DNA from: a virus | Virus record (IMG/VR): IMGVR_UViG_3300043464_000049 | Span: 1 to 24,312 of that record | Direction: 5' to 3' (one strand) | DNA: 24,312 bases | In this document: piece after piece, positions 1 to 6,666 of the stretch | Numbering within the stretch: position 1 is the stretch's first letter | Layout of the letters: each line of letters starts with the position of its first letter | Program-made: the position numbers and the translations under genes | The notes under the pieces: model-generated | Databases searched by the model: none | Told to the model about the DNA's origin: nothing | Seen by the model: only the letters and a program-made list of their open reading frames with translations

Positions 1-44
1 ATGATGATCCCTTTGAACCAATGGATGCCGTTGCTGGCTACTAA
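1..44 (+). CDS. C-terminal end of an upstream gene, possibly large terminase (partial)
   Basis: Frame 3 is open from the window edge and reads DDPFEPMDAVAGY followed by TAA at 42-44. This is a plausible acidic C-terminus of a gene that begins outside the window. Its stop lies directly before the AAGGAG ribosome-binding site of the next gene, which is typical operon spacing. In many podovirus genomes the gene just upstream of the portal is the large terminase, but thirteen residues are too few to identify it. That assignment is inferred from position only. Confidence 0.4.
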   Translation, partial: DDPFEPMDAVAGY

Positions 45-53
45 GGAGCAACT

Positions 54-347
54 ATGTACCTAGAAATGTATAACAAAGAAGACTATGTGCCTCTTAATTG
101 GGACACACTAGCATCTAACCCCGATGTTTGGGAAACAATCAAAGAAGAAATTGAAAAGAAATTCAGTGCAGACTGCATCCTGACTGTCATCACTGCCGCT
201 AAAGAAGCTGGCCTCAAAGACAAGGACATCTTCCTCCCTGTTAAGGATATGGAAGAGGACGAAGAAGAGTACGAAGATATGTCAGAAGGTATGCCTGAGT
301 ATGCAGACCTTGAAGAAGATTCCATTGGCGATACAACTAAGGAATAA
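54..347 (+). CDS. Small acidic phage protein upstream of portal, function unknown
   Basis: The product is 97 aa. The start is supported by AAGGAG at 43-48, five bases before the ATG. Residues 1-65 look like a compact, mostly helical domain. The last 30 residues are extremely acidic, with an EEDEEEYED run, and are probably disordered. The stop is 2 bp before the portal ATG, so the two genes are almost certainly co-transcribed. I do not recognise a family. Its position between a probable terminase and the portal suggests a role in head assembly or DNA packaging, and the acidic tail might contact basic protein or DNA-bound surfaces. Both of those are inference. Confidence 0.75.
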   Translation: MYLEMYNKEDYVPLNWDTLASNPDVWETIKEEIEKKFSADCILTVITAAKEAGLKDKDIFLPVKDMEEDEEEYEDMSEGMPEYADLEEDSIGDTTKE

Positions 348-349
348 GT

Positions 350-2293
350 ATGGAAACCAATAGCCGTGATATGAAGATTTCCGAGTGGGTCCTGTCCCGC
401 TGTGAGAACTGGCGTAACCACCGTGATGAGAACTACCTAGACTATTGGGATTCTTATGAGCGTCTATGGCGTGGTATCTGGGCTGGTGAGGATGTTCATC
501 GTGAGAGCGAAAGATCACGCATTGTAACTCCTGCACTGCAGCAAGCAATTGAGACCTCTGTTGCTGAGATCGAAGAAGCTGTCTTTGGTCGTGGTGAGAA
601 GTTCTTTGACATCGTTGATGACCAAGCAGATCAGGTTAAGATTGACGTTGAGCAAATCAAGCGTCAGATGACTGAAGACTTTAAGCGCAACAAGGTCCGT
701 AAAGACATCAGCGATGTTATCCTACTTGGTGCTGTCTATGGCACTGGCATCGGTGAGATCGTAGTTGCAGAGAAGACTGAGAAGTCGCCTGCTTCGAGGC
801 CGATTGTGGAAATGGGCATCACCGCTGTTGGCGTAGAAGAAAGAACTAAATTTATGGTTGGCCTAAAGCCGATCAATCCCAAGAACTTCTTGATTGACCC
901 TGTTGCTACCAACATCGAAGAAGCACTTGGCTGTGCTGTTGAAGAGTATGTGTCTATCCACAGCGTTGTTGCTGGCATGGAAAGCGGTGTCTACAAGAAA
1001 GTAATGAATCTTGGCCCCACTGCTGTTGACACAGACCTAGAGCCTGTGCAAGAAGAGATCGAGTATCAGCAAGACAAAGTTAAAATGCTTCGTTACTACG
1101 GCCTTGTTCCCAAGTTCTTAATCGAGGCTAACGATGATGAGGAAGTGACATCTCTCTTTAACGAGAAGACTGAAGAGTATGGCACTGAGGCTGCAGACTA
1201 CACAGAACTGGTAGAGGCAATCGTTGTCATCGCTAATGACCAGTATGTTCTTAAGGCTGAGTTGTCGCCTTACATGATGCAGGATCGTCCGATGGTGGCC
1301 TTCCAGTATGACTCCATGCCCAATCGTTTCTGGGGCCGTGGCATCGCTGAGAAAGGCTACAATATGCAGAAAGCTATTGATGCCCAGATCCGTGCCCACC
1401 TAGACTCACTGGCACTGACCACTGTACCGATGATGGGTATCGATGCTACTCGTCTGCCTCGTGGTGCTCGCTTTGAGATTAGGCCAGGCAAGACAATCCT
1501 GACCAACGGCAACCCAAATGAGGTGCTGCAGCCGTTTAAGTTTGGTACTACCGATCCAGGCAACCTGCAGACCGCTGGTGAGTTTATGAAGATGATGCTG
1601 ATGGCAACATCAACCATCGATAGCACCACACCTACGGCTGACGGTGGTGGCCTCAACCCTGCTCTATCGGCAATCATCAAGAAGAATAAGCGTACTCTGG
1701 TGAACTTCCAAGAGCAGTTCTTGATTCCTTTTGTTACCAAGTCTGCCTATCGATTCATGCAGTTTGATCCTGACCGCTATCCTGCTAAAGACTTTGTGTT
1801 TGTACCGACTTCCAACCTCGGTATTGTGGCACGGGAATACGAACAAATGCAGTTTATGAACCTACTGAAGACGCTTGGTCCCGATAGCCCAATTGTTCCG
1901 ATGGTCATGTCAGCGATTATTGAGAACAGTGGACTCTCCAATCGTGAAGAACTTATTCAGCAGATGGCTCAGATGTCACAACCGAATCCGATGGCCGAGA
2001 CAGCAACTCAACTGCAGTTGCAGAGAGCACAGTTAGAGCTTGCTGACCTTGATGCAGATGTCAAACTAAAGCAAGCAAAGACCGCCCAGGCCATTACAGA
2101 TGCACAGTTAAAGCCTGCAGAACTGCAAGCCAACATTGCTGCCTCTGCTTCTAAGTACCTCGGCAACGGCCCAGGCGCTACTGACGAGTTTGAACAGCGT
2201 GTTAAAGTAGCAAATCTAGCACTAAAGGAGAAAGACATTGATACTCGTAGAGAAATTGCTAACCTTCAAATCGTGGCTGCTCGACAAAGTTAA
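350..2293 (+). CDS. Portal protein (head-tail connector)
   Basis: The product is 647 aa, in the size range of podovirus portals. Portals form a dodecameric ring at one capsid vertex through which DNA is packaged and ejected. The N-terminal part (about residues 15-110) is rich in Trp, Arg and Glu (WRNHRDENY, LWRGIWAGED) as in phage portals. The central part holds the mixed alpha/beta stem and wing region, including DRPMVAFQYDSMPNRFWGRG near residues 310-330. About residues 570-647 are a long charged, Ala- and Gln-rich helix or coiled coil (QLQRAQLELADLDADVKLKQ), typical of the C-terminal barrel helices of portal proteins. Scaffold and coat genes follow downstream, as expected. No HK97-type protease gene lies nearby. 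The assignment is based on sequence character and synteny. Confidence 0.88.
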   Translation: METNSRDMKISEWVLSRCENWRNHRDENYLDYWDSYERLWRGIWAGEDVHRESERSRIVTPALQQAIETSVAEIEEAVFGRGEKFFDIVDDQADQVKIDVEQIKRQMTEDFKRNKVRKDISDVILLGAVYGTGIGEIVVAEKTEKSPASRPIVEMGITAVGVEERTKFMVGLKPINPKNFLIDPVATNIEEALGCAVEEYVSIHSVVAGMESGVYKKVMNLGPTAVDTDLEPVQEEIEYQQDKVKMLRYYGLVPKFLIEANDDEEVTSLFNEKTEEYGTEAADYTELVEAIVVIANDQYVLKAELSPYMMQDRPMVAFQYDSMPNRFWGRGIAEKGYNMQKAIDAQIRAHLDSLALTTVPMMGIDATRLPRGARFEIRPGKTILTNGNPNEVLQPFKFGTTDPGNLQTAGEFMKMMLMATSTIDSTTPTADGGGLNPALSAIIKKNKRTLVNFQEQFLIPFVTKSAYRFMQFDPDRYPAKDFVFVPTSNLGIVAREYEQMQFMNLLKTLGPDSPIVPMVMSAIIENSGLSNREELIQQMAQMSQPNPMAETATQLQLQRAQLELADLDADVKLKQAKTAQAITDAQLKPAELQANIAASASKYLGNGPGATDEFEQRVKVANLALKEKDIDTRREIANLQIVAARQS

Positions 2294-2305
2294 ACAAATT
2301 GTCGA
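2281..2305. repeat. Perfect inverted repeat TCGACAA-N11-TTGTCGA over the portal stop codon
   Basis: The arms at 2281-2287 and 2299-2305 are exact 7-bp reverse complements separated by 11 bp. The repeat covers the last codons and stop of the portal gene. It ends 17 bp before the -35 box of the strong promoter. It is followed by A-rich rather than T-rich sequence on the plus strand, so it is not a classical intrinsic terminator. It could be an operator-like site or an mRNA 3' hairpin. Only the symmetry itself is observed. Confidence 0.5.
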
Positions 2306-2322
2306 AAAAGTCAAGAAAACTA

Positions 2323-2351
2323 TTGACAAACTACTAAAATAGTGGTATAAT
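2323..2351 (+). promoter_or_regulatory. Consensus sigma70 promoter with extended -10
   Basis: TTGACA at 2323-2328 and TATAAT at 2346-2351 both match the consensus at every base and are separated by the optimal 17 bp. TG at 2343-2344 gives the extended -10 form TGGTATAAT. The expected start of transcription is about 2358-2359, which is the A of the next gene's ATG or the base before it. No similar promoter was seen elsewhere in the late region. It would let the host RNA polymerase transcribe the two small genes and, depending on read-through, scaffold and capsid. Confidence 0.85.
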
Positions 2352-2358
2352 ATACGCA

Positions 2359-2595
2359 ATGTCGCCAGAATTACAACAATATTACGAAGACAGACTTTCA
2401 ATGATGTCCGGCAAGGCCTGGAAACAACTCATTGAAGACCTTCTAGAGATGCGGATGAACTATGAAAACATCCGCCACTGCGACAAAGACACAGTAGAGT
2501 TCCGAAAAGGACAAGTAGACATCCTAGACTACTTAATTGGACTAAAGGATTTGTCTGAAAAAGCCTACGAGGAACTAAATGAAAAGATATTTTGA
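2359..2595 (+). CDS. Small conserved-type phage protein, probably translated from a leaderless mRNA
   Basis: The product is 78 aa, acidic and helical. The segment YYEDRLSMMSGKAWKQLIED at residues 8-27 resembles, from memory, a small protein found in many podovirus head modules. Its function is unknown. Including that segment requires the ATG at 2359, which sits at the predicted transcription start of the consensus promoter. No Shine-Dalgarno sequence is possible there. The alternative starts at residues 15 and 16 (2401-2406) also lack a clear Shine-Dalgarno and would cut into the segment. The end of the gene overlaps the next ATG by 17 bp, so the two are likely translationally coupled. Initiation from a bare 5' AUG is inferred, not shown. 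Confidence 0.75.
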   Translation: MSPELQQYYEDRLSMMSGKAWKQLIEDLLEMRMNYENIRHCDKDTVEFRKGQVDILDYLIGLKDLSEKAYEELNEKIF

Positions 2596-2824
2596 CTTTC
2601 AGTGTGCCAAAGGCCACATAACTGAAAAATATATTGATGATTCTGTAAAAGTCATACAGTGTCCCCACTGTGGAAATGACGCTAGCAGGCTCATCGCTGC
2701 TCCTAGAGTTAGTTTGGAAGGCATTACGGGTGATTTTCCTGGTGCTTCAATGGCATGGGAACGTAAACGCCAAGAAAAGATAGCTTGGGAGCGTAAAACT
2801 GGTCGCTCTGACCAGTGGAAATGA
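2579..2824 (+). CDS. FmdB-like zinc-ribbon protein
   Basis: The product is 81 aa. The N-terminal segment has one zinc half-site C9-x3-H13 (CAKGH) and a second C28-x2-C31 (CPHC). It opens with YFDFQC, as in the FmdB family of small zinc-ribbon proteins, where a CxxC is more usual for the first half-site. The C-terminal half contains GDFPGASMAWERKRQEK and is strongly charged. The start overlaps the previous gene by 17 bp, with GAGGA about 6 bp upstream. Small zinc ribbons of this type are common beside phage head genes. The exact role is unknown, and either a structural metal site or a transcription-linked function is possible. Confidence 0.72.
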   Translation: MKRYFDFQCAKGHITEKYIDDSVKVIQCPHCGNDASRLIAAPRVSLEGITGDFPGASMAWERKRQEKIAWERKTGRSDQWK

Positions 2825-2829
2825 GAGAC

Positions 2830-2859
2830 AAGGAACCCTCTCACCTTTTTAGGTTCTTT
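2830..2859 (+). terminator. Weak terminator-like hairpin before the scaffold gene
   Basis: AAGGAACC at 2830-2837 can pair with GGTTCTTT at 2852-2859 (eight pairs, one G-U) around a 14-base loop that holds five T. A few further T follow. The stem is AT-rich and the loop is long, so any termination would be partial. It may act as an attenuator or only as an mRNA boundary. Confidence 0.3.
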
Positions 2860-2889
2860 TCTTAATGCTGTTAAGCACGGAGAGACATT

Positions 2890-3684
2890 ATGGCTGCTTT
2901 TATTGAGGACGGCTCGGTAGAGTCGCAAACTTCTGTTGTTACCGATGAACAAACTACCCCTACTGTAGAAGATAACACAGTTACAGAGGCGGTGCAAGAG
3001 CAAGATGAGGGCTTACCTGACAAATACAGGAACAAAAGCGCCAAAGAGATTGCTCAGATGCACATGGAGGCCGAGAAGTTAATTGGTCGCCAAGGTAGCG
3101 AGGTAGGTGAACTACGGAAGATTGTAGACGAGTATATCCGAACCCAAGCCGCAGCGAAACAGCAACTGCAAGCCCAGTCTACTGAAGAGGTTGACTACTT
3201 CGCAGATCCGAAGAAAGCAATAGAGAACGCAATTGAGAGTCATCCAAAGGTCAAACAGGCCGAACAGTTGGCTCTTGAAATGCAACGAGCAAAGGCTTTA
3301 AATGCATTGCAGGCTGCTCACCCTGACTTTCAGAATGTAGTTCGTGATCCAGCTTTCCAAAACTGGGTTGCTGGCTCTAAAGTTCGGTCAGAGTTGTTTG
3401 TTAGAGCAGACCAGTACTACGATTATGATTCTGCAAATGAACTGTTGTCGCTGTATAAGGACCGCAGAGGCTCTGCAGAGCAGACTGTAGCTGCTGAGAA
3501 GCAAGCACGAAGCCAAGCAGTTAAAGCAGCGACTACTACTGTTGCTACGGGAAGCGATGAAGCACCTACTAAGAAGATTTATAGGCGTGCAGACATTATG
3601 AAACTCATGCAAACTGACCCAGATCGTTACGATATGATGCAGCCTGAGATTATGGCGGCCTATCGTGAAGGCAGGGTTAGGTAA
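2890..3684 (+). CDS. Capsid scaffolding-type protein
   Basis: The product is 264 aa, very hydrophilic and predicted largely helical. Residues 1-40 are an acidic, Thr- and Gln-rich, probably disordered leader. Residues 42-83 (LPDKYRNKSAKEIAQMHMEA and GSEVGELRKIVDEYI) match the pattern I know from phage scaffolds placed between portal and coat. Residues 84-225 are Ala- and Gln-rich helix. The basic C-terminus (about 228-264, with RRADIMKLMQTDPDRYDMMQ) looks like the capsid-binding helix-turn-helix end of scaffolds. Scaffolds direct coat assembly and leave the procapsid before or during packaging. The position directly before the coat gene supports this. A GGAGAG ribosome-binding site lies upstream. 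Confidence 0.82.
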   Translation: MAAFIEDGSVESQTSVVTDEQTTPTVEDNTVTEAVQEQDEGLPDKYRNKSAKEIAQMHMEAEKLIGRQGSEVGELRKIVDEYIRTQAAAKQQLQAQSTEEVDYFADPKKAIENAIESHPKVKQAEQLALEMQRAKALNALQAAHPDFQNVVRDPAFQNWVAGSKVRSELFVRADQYYDYDSANELLSLYKDRRGSAEQTVAAEKQARSQAVKAATTTVATGSDEAPTKKIYRRADIMKLMQTDPDRYDMMQPEIMAAYREGRVR

Positions 3685-3713
3685 ACTAACAATATTACGA
3701 AAGGAATTTAAAA

Positions 3714-4691
3714 ATGGCTAATACAGCATTCGCTCCAAATAATGCGGTTACTAAATCCGCAGTTGATACCGCAGGTTTCGTACCTGAAGTATGGTCTGAC
3801 GAGATTATCGCTGCCTATAAGAAGAACCTGGTAGCTGCTAACCTCATCAAGAAGATGAACTTCAAAGGCAAGAAAGGCGACAAAGTCTACTTTCCTGCTC
3901 CCACTCGTGGTTCTGCTTCTGCTAAGACTGCTACCGATGCAGTTACTCTGATCGCTGCTGGTGGTACGGCTCTGTCGGTTTCTATCGACAAGCACTTTGA
4001 GTACAGCCGCTTGATCGAAGACCTTGCTGAAGTTCAAGCTATGTCCTCGCTGCGCCGTTTCTACACGGATGACGCTGGCTATGCTCTGGCTACTCAGCTT
4101 GACACCGATGTTATCCGTCTGGGTCGTCTGTCGCAAGGCGGTACTTGGAACGGTACTGATGCTACCTTTGCTTATGGCAACGGTTACATCGGTGGTGACG
4201 GCGCTACAGCATTTGATGCTACCGCTAACACCAACACTGGTAACGAGACTGCTCTGACGGATGAGGGCATTCGCCGTGCAATTCAGCGTCTTGATGACAG
4301 CGATGTTCCGATGGATGGTCGTTTCCTGATTGTTCCTCCGGTTGCTCGTAACACGCTGATGGGTCTTGCTCGCTTTACTGAGCAGGCTTTCACTGGTGAG
4401 TCCGGCAACGGAAACACGATCCGTAACGGTCAGATTGGCGACATCTATGGCATCAAAGTCTATGTGTCCACCAACGCTGATACCGCTACCACCGCTGGTA
4501 CTGGTGACGTTAACCCCCGTGTGTGCTTGATGGCACATCCTGAGTTTGGCGTTCTGGTTGAGCAGCTTGGTGTTCGTGTTCAGACCCAGTACAAGCAAGA
4601 GTACCTTGCCACGCTGCTGACCGCTGATACGCTTTACGGCGTTGGCGAACTGCGTGACACCTCTGCTGTTGCTCTCATTATCCCTGGTTAA
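3714..4691 (+). CDS. Major capsid protein
   Basis: The product is 325 aa. A clear AAAGGA ribosome-binding site lies ahead of the ATG. The N-terminus (FVPEVWSDEIIAAYKKNLVA, then KKGDKVYFPAPTRGSASAKT) is typical of unprocessed phage coat proteins of the HK97 fold. In these an N-terminal arm is followed by the E-loop region, here about residues 60-85. The segment DTDVIRLG at about residues 130-137 and the later NTLMGLARFTEQAF fit the peripheral domain. The protein ends in VALIIPG. Codons favour the same set throughout, as expected for a highly expressed gene, and a strong terminator follows directly. No -1 frameshift extension of the T7 gp10B type is apparent. Confidence 0.9.
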   Translation: MANTAFAPNNAVTKSAVDTAGFVPEVWSDEIIAAYKKNLVAANLIKKMNFKGKKGDKVYFPAPTRGSASAKTATDAVTLIAAGGTALSVSIDKHFEYSRLIEDLAEVQAMSSLRRFYTDDAGYALATQLDTDVIRLGRLSQGGTWNGTDATFAYGNGYIGGDGATAFDATANTNTGNETALTDEGIRRAIQRLDDSDVPMDGRFLIVPPVARNTLMGLARFTEQAFTGESGNGNTIRNGQIGDIYGIKVYVSTNADTATTAGTGDVNPRVCLMAHPEFGVLVEQLGVRVQTQYKQEYLATLLTADTLYGVGELRDTSAVALIIPG

Positions 4692-4698
4692 TTCTAAT

Positions 4699-4723
4699 GG
4701 CCCCGCTTCGGCGGGGTCTTCTT
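4699..4723 (+). terminator. Intrinsic terminator after the capsid gene
   Basis: GGCCCCGC at 4699-4706 pairs with GCGGGGTC at 4711-4718 (one G-T pair) around a TTCG loop closed by C-G, the very stable UUCG tetraloop. TCTTCTT follows. It lies 8 bp after the capsid stop codon. It probably gives partial termination, setting coat messenger levels above the downstream genes. Confidence 0.85.
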
Positions 4724-4742
4724 AACTAAATAGGAGATAATT

Positions 4743-5069
4743 ATGGCTGCAAGTAGCGTTGTTGTAAAAGAAGGTCGTGAACAGTTTGGTGGTGTCTTCT
4801 CTAAAGTTTGGGCCGCTAAAGGGACCATTAACTTTGCTGAAGTTGCCGATGGCGATGAGGCTGTAGACACCATTGCTGTTCCTGGTGTTGCTCTTGGTGA
4901 TGTAGTTGTTGCCATCTCTGCATCTATTGATGTAGAAGATCTTGGCCTAACTGCTGCTGTTACCGCTGCAAACGAAGTAACTGTACAAGTGTGGAACAAT
5001 ACTGGCGCAGGCATTAACCTTGCCTCTGCTGTGTATAAAGTAATCGTAGCTCGTACGATCTTTGAATAA
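4743..5069 (+). CDS. Probable capsid decoration or minor head protein
   Basis: The product is 108 aa, with an AGGAG ribosome-binding site. It is rich in Val, Ala and Gly and predicted all-beta. The pattern GDVVVAISASIDVEDLGL then ANEVTVQVWNNTGAGINLAS resembles small beta-sandwich virion proteins often found next to the coat gene in marine phages. It is flanked on both sides by intrinsic terminators and directly follows the coat gene. That context suits a protein needed in many copies, such as a decoration or head-stabilising protein. No catalytic motif was seen. Function is inferred from context; a tail protein is a possible alternative. Confidence 0.65.
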   Translation: MAASSVVVKEGREQFGGVFSKVWAAKGTINFAEVADGDEAVDTIAVPGVALGDVVVAISASIDVEDLGLTAAVTAANEVTVQVWNNTGAGINLASAVYKVIVARTIFE

Positions 5070-5082
5070 ACCTAATGGTTTT

Positions 5083-5104
5083 GCCTCTTCGGAGGCTTTT
5101 CTTT
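5083..5104 (+). terminator. Intrinsic terminator after the decoration gene
   Basis: GCCTC at 5083-5087 pairs with GAGGC at 5092-5096 around a TTCG loop, followed by TTTTCTTT. The same 14-base core occurs on the minus strand at the end of the ribonucleotide reductase operon. A smaller hairpin (AAACC TAAT GGTTT) lies immediately upstream, over the stop codon. Confidence 0.82.
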
Positions 5105-5147
5105 AGCATCTTTACTGAGGGTGTTAAAGAAAAAATAGGGAGCAAAA

Positions 5148-5447
5148 ATGATACCTCGTTGTTTTCCTACAACTTATGTTACTGCAAATGGTGCTACTAA
5201 GATGGTTGTCAATAACCTAGCCAGCACCACTGGTTTGAAGGAATGGATTGATTATATTCCTGTCAAGAAACTTGCAGTAGAGCCAACACAAAAGAATACT
5301 TATTCTACCGGAATGTGGGTTGATGTATTAGCAAGCACCACAGGTAAGCAAGCAGGCAAAGACTATATCAATGTATACGAAGATGCTGCCAAGACTGTAG
5401 CATGGTCTTCTAGCAACAACGGCTATATTCCTATTTGGTACACATAA
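5148..5447 (+). CDS. 99-aa virion-associated protein with an internal repeat, unknown function
   Basis: The start is supported by AGGGAG about 6 bp before the ATG. The protein is Thr-, Ser- and aromatic-rich and probably beta-structured. It contains the motif LASTTG followed by a DYI(P/N)V motif twice, near residues 25-40 and 61-76, which suggests two short repeated units. It follows a terminator and ends one base before the first fibre gene's ATG. It is therefore probably expressed with the fibres and may be a small fibre-associated or head-fibre component. I do not recognise a family. Confidence 0.6.
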   Translation: MIPRCFPTTYVTANGATKMVVNNLASTTGLKEWIDYIPVKKLAVEPTQKNTYSTGMWVDVLASTTGKQAGKDYINVYEDAAKTVAWSSSNNGYIPIWYT

Positions 5448-5448
5448 T

Positions 5449-6666
5449 ATGTCATTCTATCGTCCAGGTGGTTCAGGTTCAGGCAGTGTAACAACTACGC
5501 CTGTACAGGTTGGTGAAGGCGGCACTGGCGCTACAACTGCTAGTGCTGCAAGAACTAATCTAGGTCTTGGTACTATCGCTACTCAAAATGCTAACAATGT
5601 CAGCATTACTGGTGGCACAGTCATTAACGTCAGCGACATCGCTGTAGCTGATGGCGGCACTGGCGCATCAACTGCTGATGGCGCACTTGCTAATCTACTG
5701 CCTTCATACTCAAATAATGCTAACAAAGTTCTTAGCGTTAAGTCCGATGCCTCTGGTGTAGAGTGGACCACTAACGGTGCTGGTACTGTTACCAGTGTTG
5801 CAGCATCAGTGCCTACAGGTCTTTCTATCAGCGGCACACCGATTACCTCCAGTGGTACACTTGCAATTACCTACGCTTCAGGCTATGCTATTCCTACGAC
5901 AGCAAAGCAGACAGATTGGGATACAGCATACACAGATCGTCTGAAGTGGGATGGTGGCGCTACTGGCCTAACAGCTTCAACAGGCCGTACTAGCCTTGGC
6001 CTTGGTACAATTGCAACGCAAGATGCCAGTAACGTAGCTATCACTGGCGGCTCTGTTAGCGGTATTACTGACTTAGCAGTCGCTGATGGCGGTACTGGTG
6101 CTTCTACAGCCGCCAATGCTCGTATAAACTTACTACCATCTTATACCAGCAACGGTTCTAAGGTATTAGCATTAAACAGTGGTGCTACTGATGTTGAGTG
6201 GATTTCTGCTGGCGGCTCTGGTACAGTTACATCAGTTGACTTGTCTGTACCAACTGGCCTAGCAGTTAGTGGTAATCCTGTAACCACTAGCGGCACATTA
6301 GCAATTACTTTTGCTTCTGGCTACAGCATACCCACCACAACTAAGCAGAGTGAGTGGGATACTGCTTATACTGATAGACTTAAATGGGATGGCGGTAGCA
6401 CAGGCTTAACTGCATCAACTGGTCGCACTTCATTAGGCGCTACCACTGTTGGCGCTAACATATTTACTCTAACGAATCCATCCGCAGTTACTTTTGTAAG
6501 GATGAACGCAGATAATACTGTTACTGCTCGGTCTGCATCTGAATTAAAAACTGATCTTTCTCTCAATAACGTAGAGAATACAGCCTTGTCAACTTGGGCT
6601 GGTTCTGCTAACATTACAACGGTTGGAACCGTTTCAACTGGCACTATTGCTGGAGGCACTTACTAA
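5449..6666 (+). CDS. Tail fibre-like repeat protein
   Basis: The product is 405 aa. It contains the collagen-like but non-helical fibre motif GGTGA(T/S)TA at residues 24-31, 69-76 and 214-221, which is widespread in phage tail fibres. A unit of about 146 residues is repeated twice (39-183 and 184-330). Each unit ends in a nearly identical block with AYTDRLKWDGG. The C-terminus reads GTVSTGTIAGGTY. No hydrolase motif is visible, so it is more likely a structural or receptor-binding fibre than a depolymerase. The codons for the final Gly-Gly (GGA GGC) form the GGAGG Shine-Dalgarno of the next gene, whose ATG overlaps the stop by one base. Confidence 0.8.
   Translation: MSFYRPGGSGSGSVTTTPVQVGEGGTGATTASAARTNLGLGTIATQNANNVSITGGTVINVSDIAVADGGTGASTADGALANLLPSYSNNANKVLSVKSDASGVEWTTNGAGTVTSVAASVPTGLSISGTPITSSGTLAITYASGYAIPTTAKQTDWDTAYTDRLKWDGGATGLTASTGRTSLGLGTIATQDASNVAITGGSVSGITDLAVADGGTGASTAANARINLLPSYTSNGSKVLALNSGATDVEWISAGGSGTVTSVDLSVPTGLAVSGNPVTTSGTLAITFASGYSIPTTTKQSEWDTAYTDRLKWDGGSTGLTASTGRTSLGATTVGANIFTLTNPSAVTFVRMNADNTVTARSASELKTDLSLNNVENTALSTWAGSANITTVGTVSTGTIAGGTY
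5563..6438 (+). repeat. Two tandem units of about 437 bp inside the fibre gene
   Basis: Unit 1 covers 5563-5997 and unit 2 covers 5998-6438. Matching landmarks (GLGTIATQ, VADGGTGAST, GTVTSV and AYTDRLKWDGG) are offset by 144-146 residues. Protein identity is high, but the DNA has diverged strongly at synonymous sites. This is therefore an old or codon-diversified duplication rather than a recent one. Confidence 0.85.

Noticed and set aside
3708-4598. 296-codon minus-strand open frame opposite the capsid gene
   Set aside because: It lies wholly antisense to a clear capsid gene. The product is low-complexity Ser/Thr/Val-rich with no family pattern, and it arises from the capsid gene's biased codon use.
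4650-4743. Programmed frameshift extending the capsid protein
   Set aside because: No slippery heptamer is evident at the end of the gene, and a terminator hairpin follows within 8 bp of the stop.
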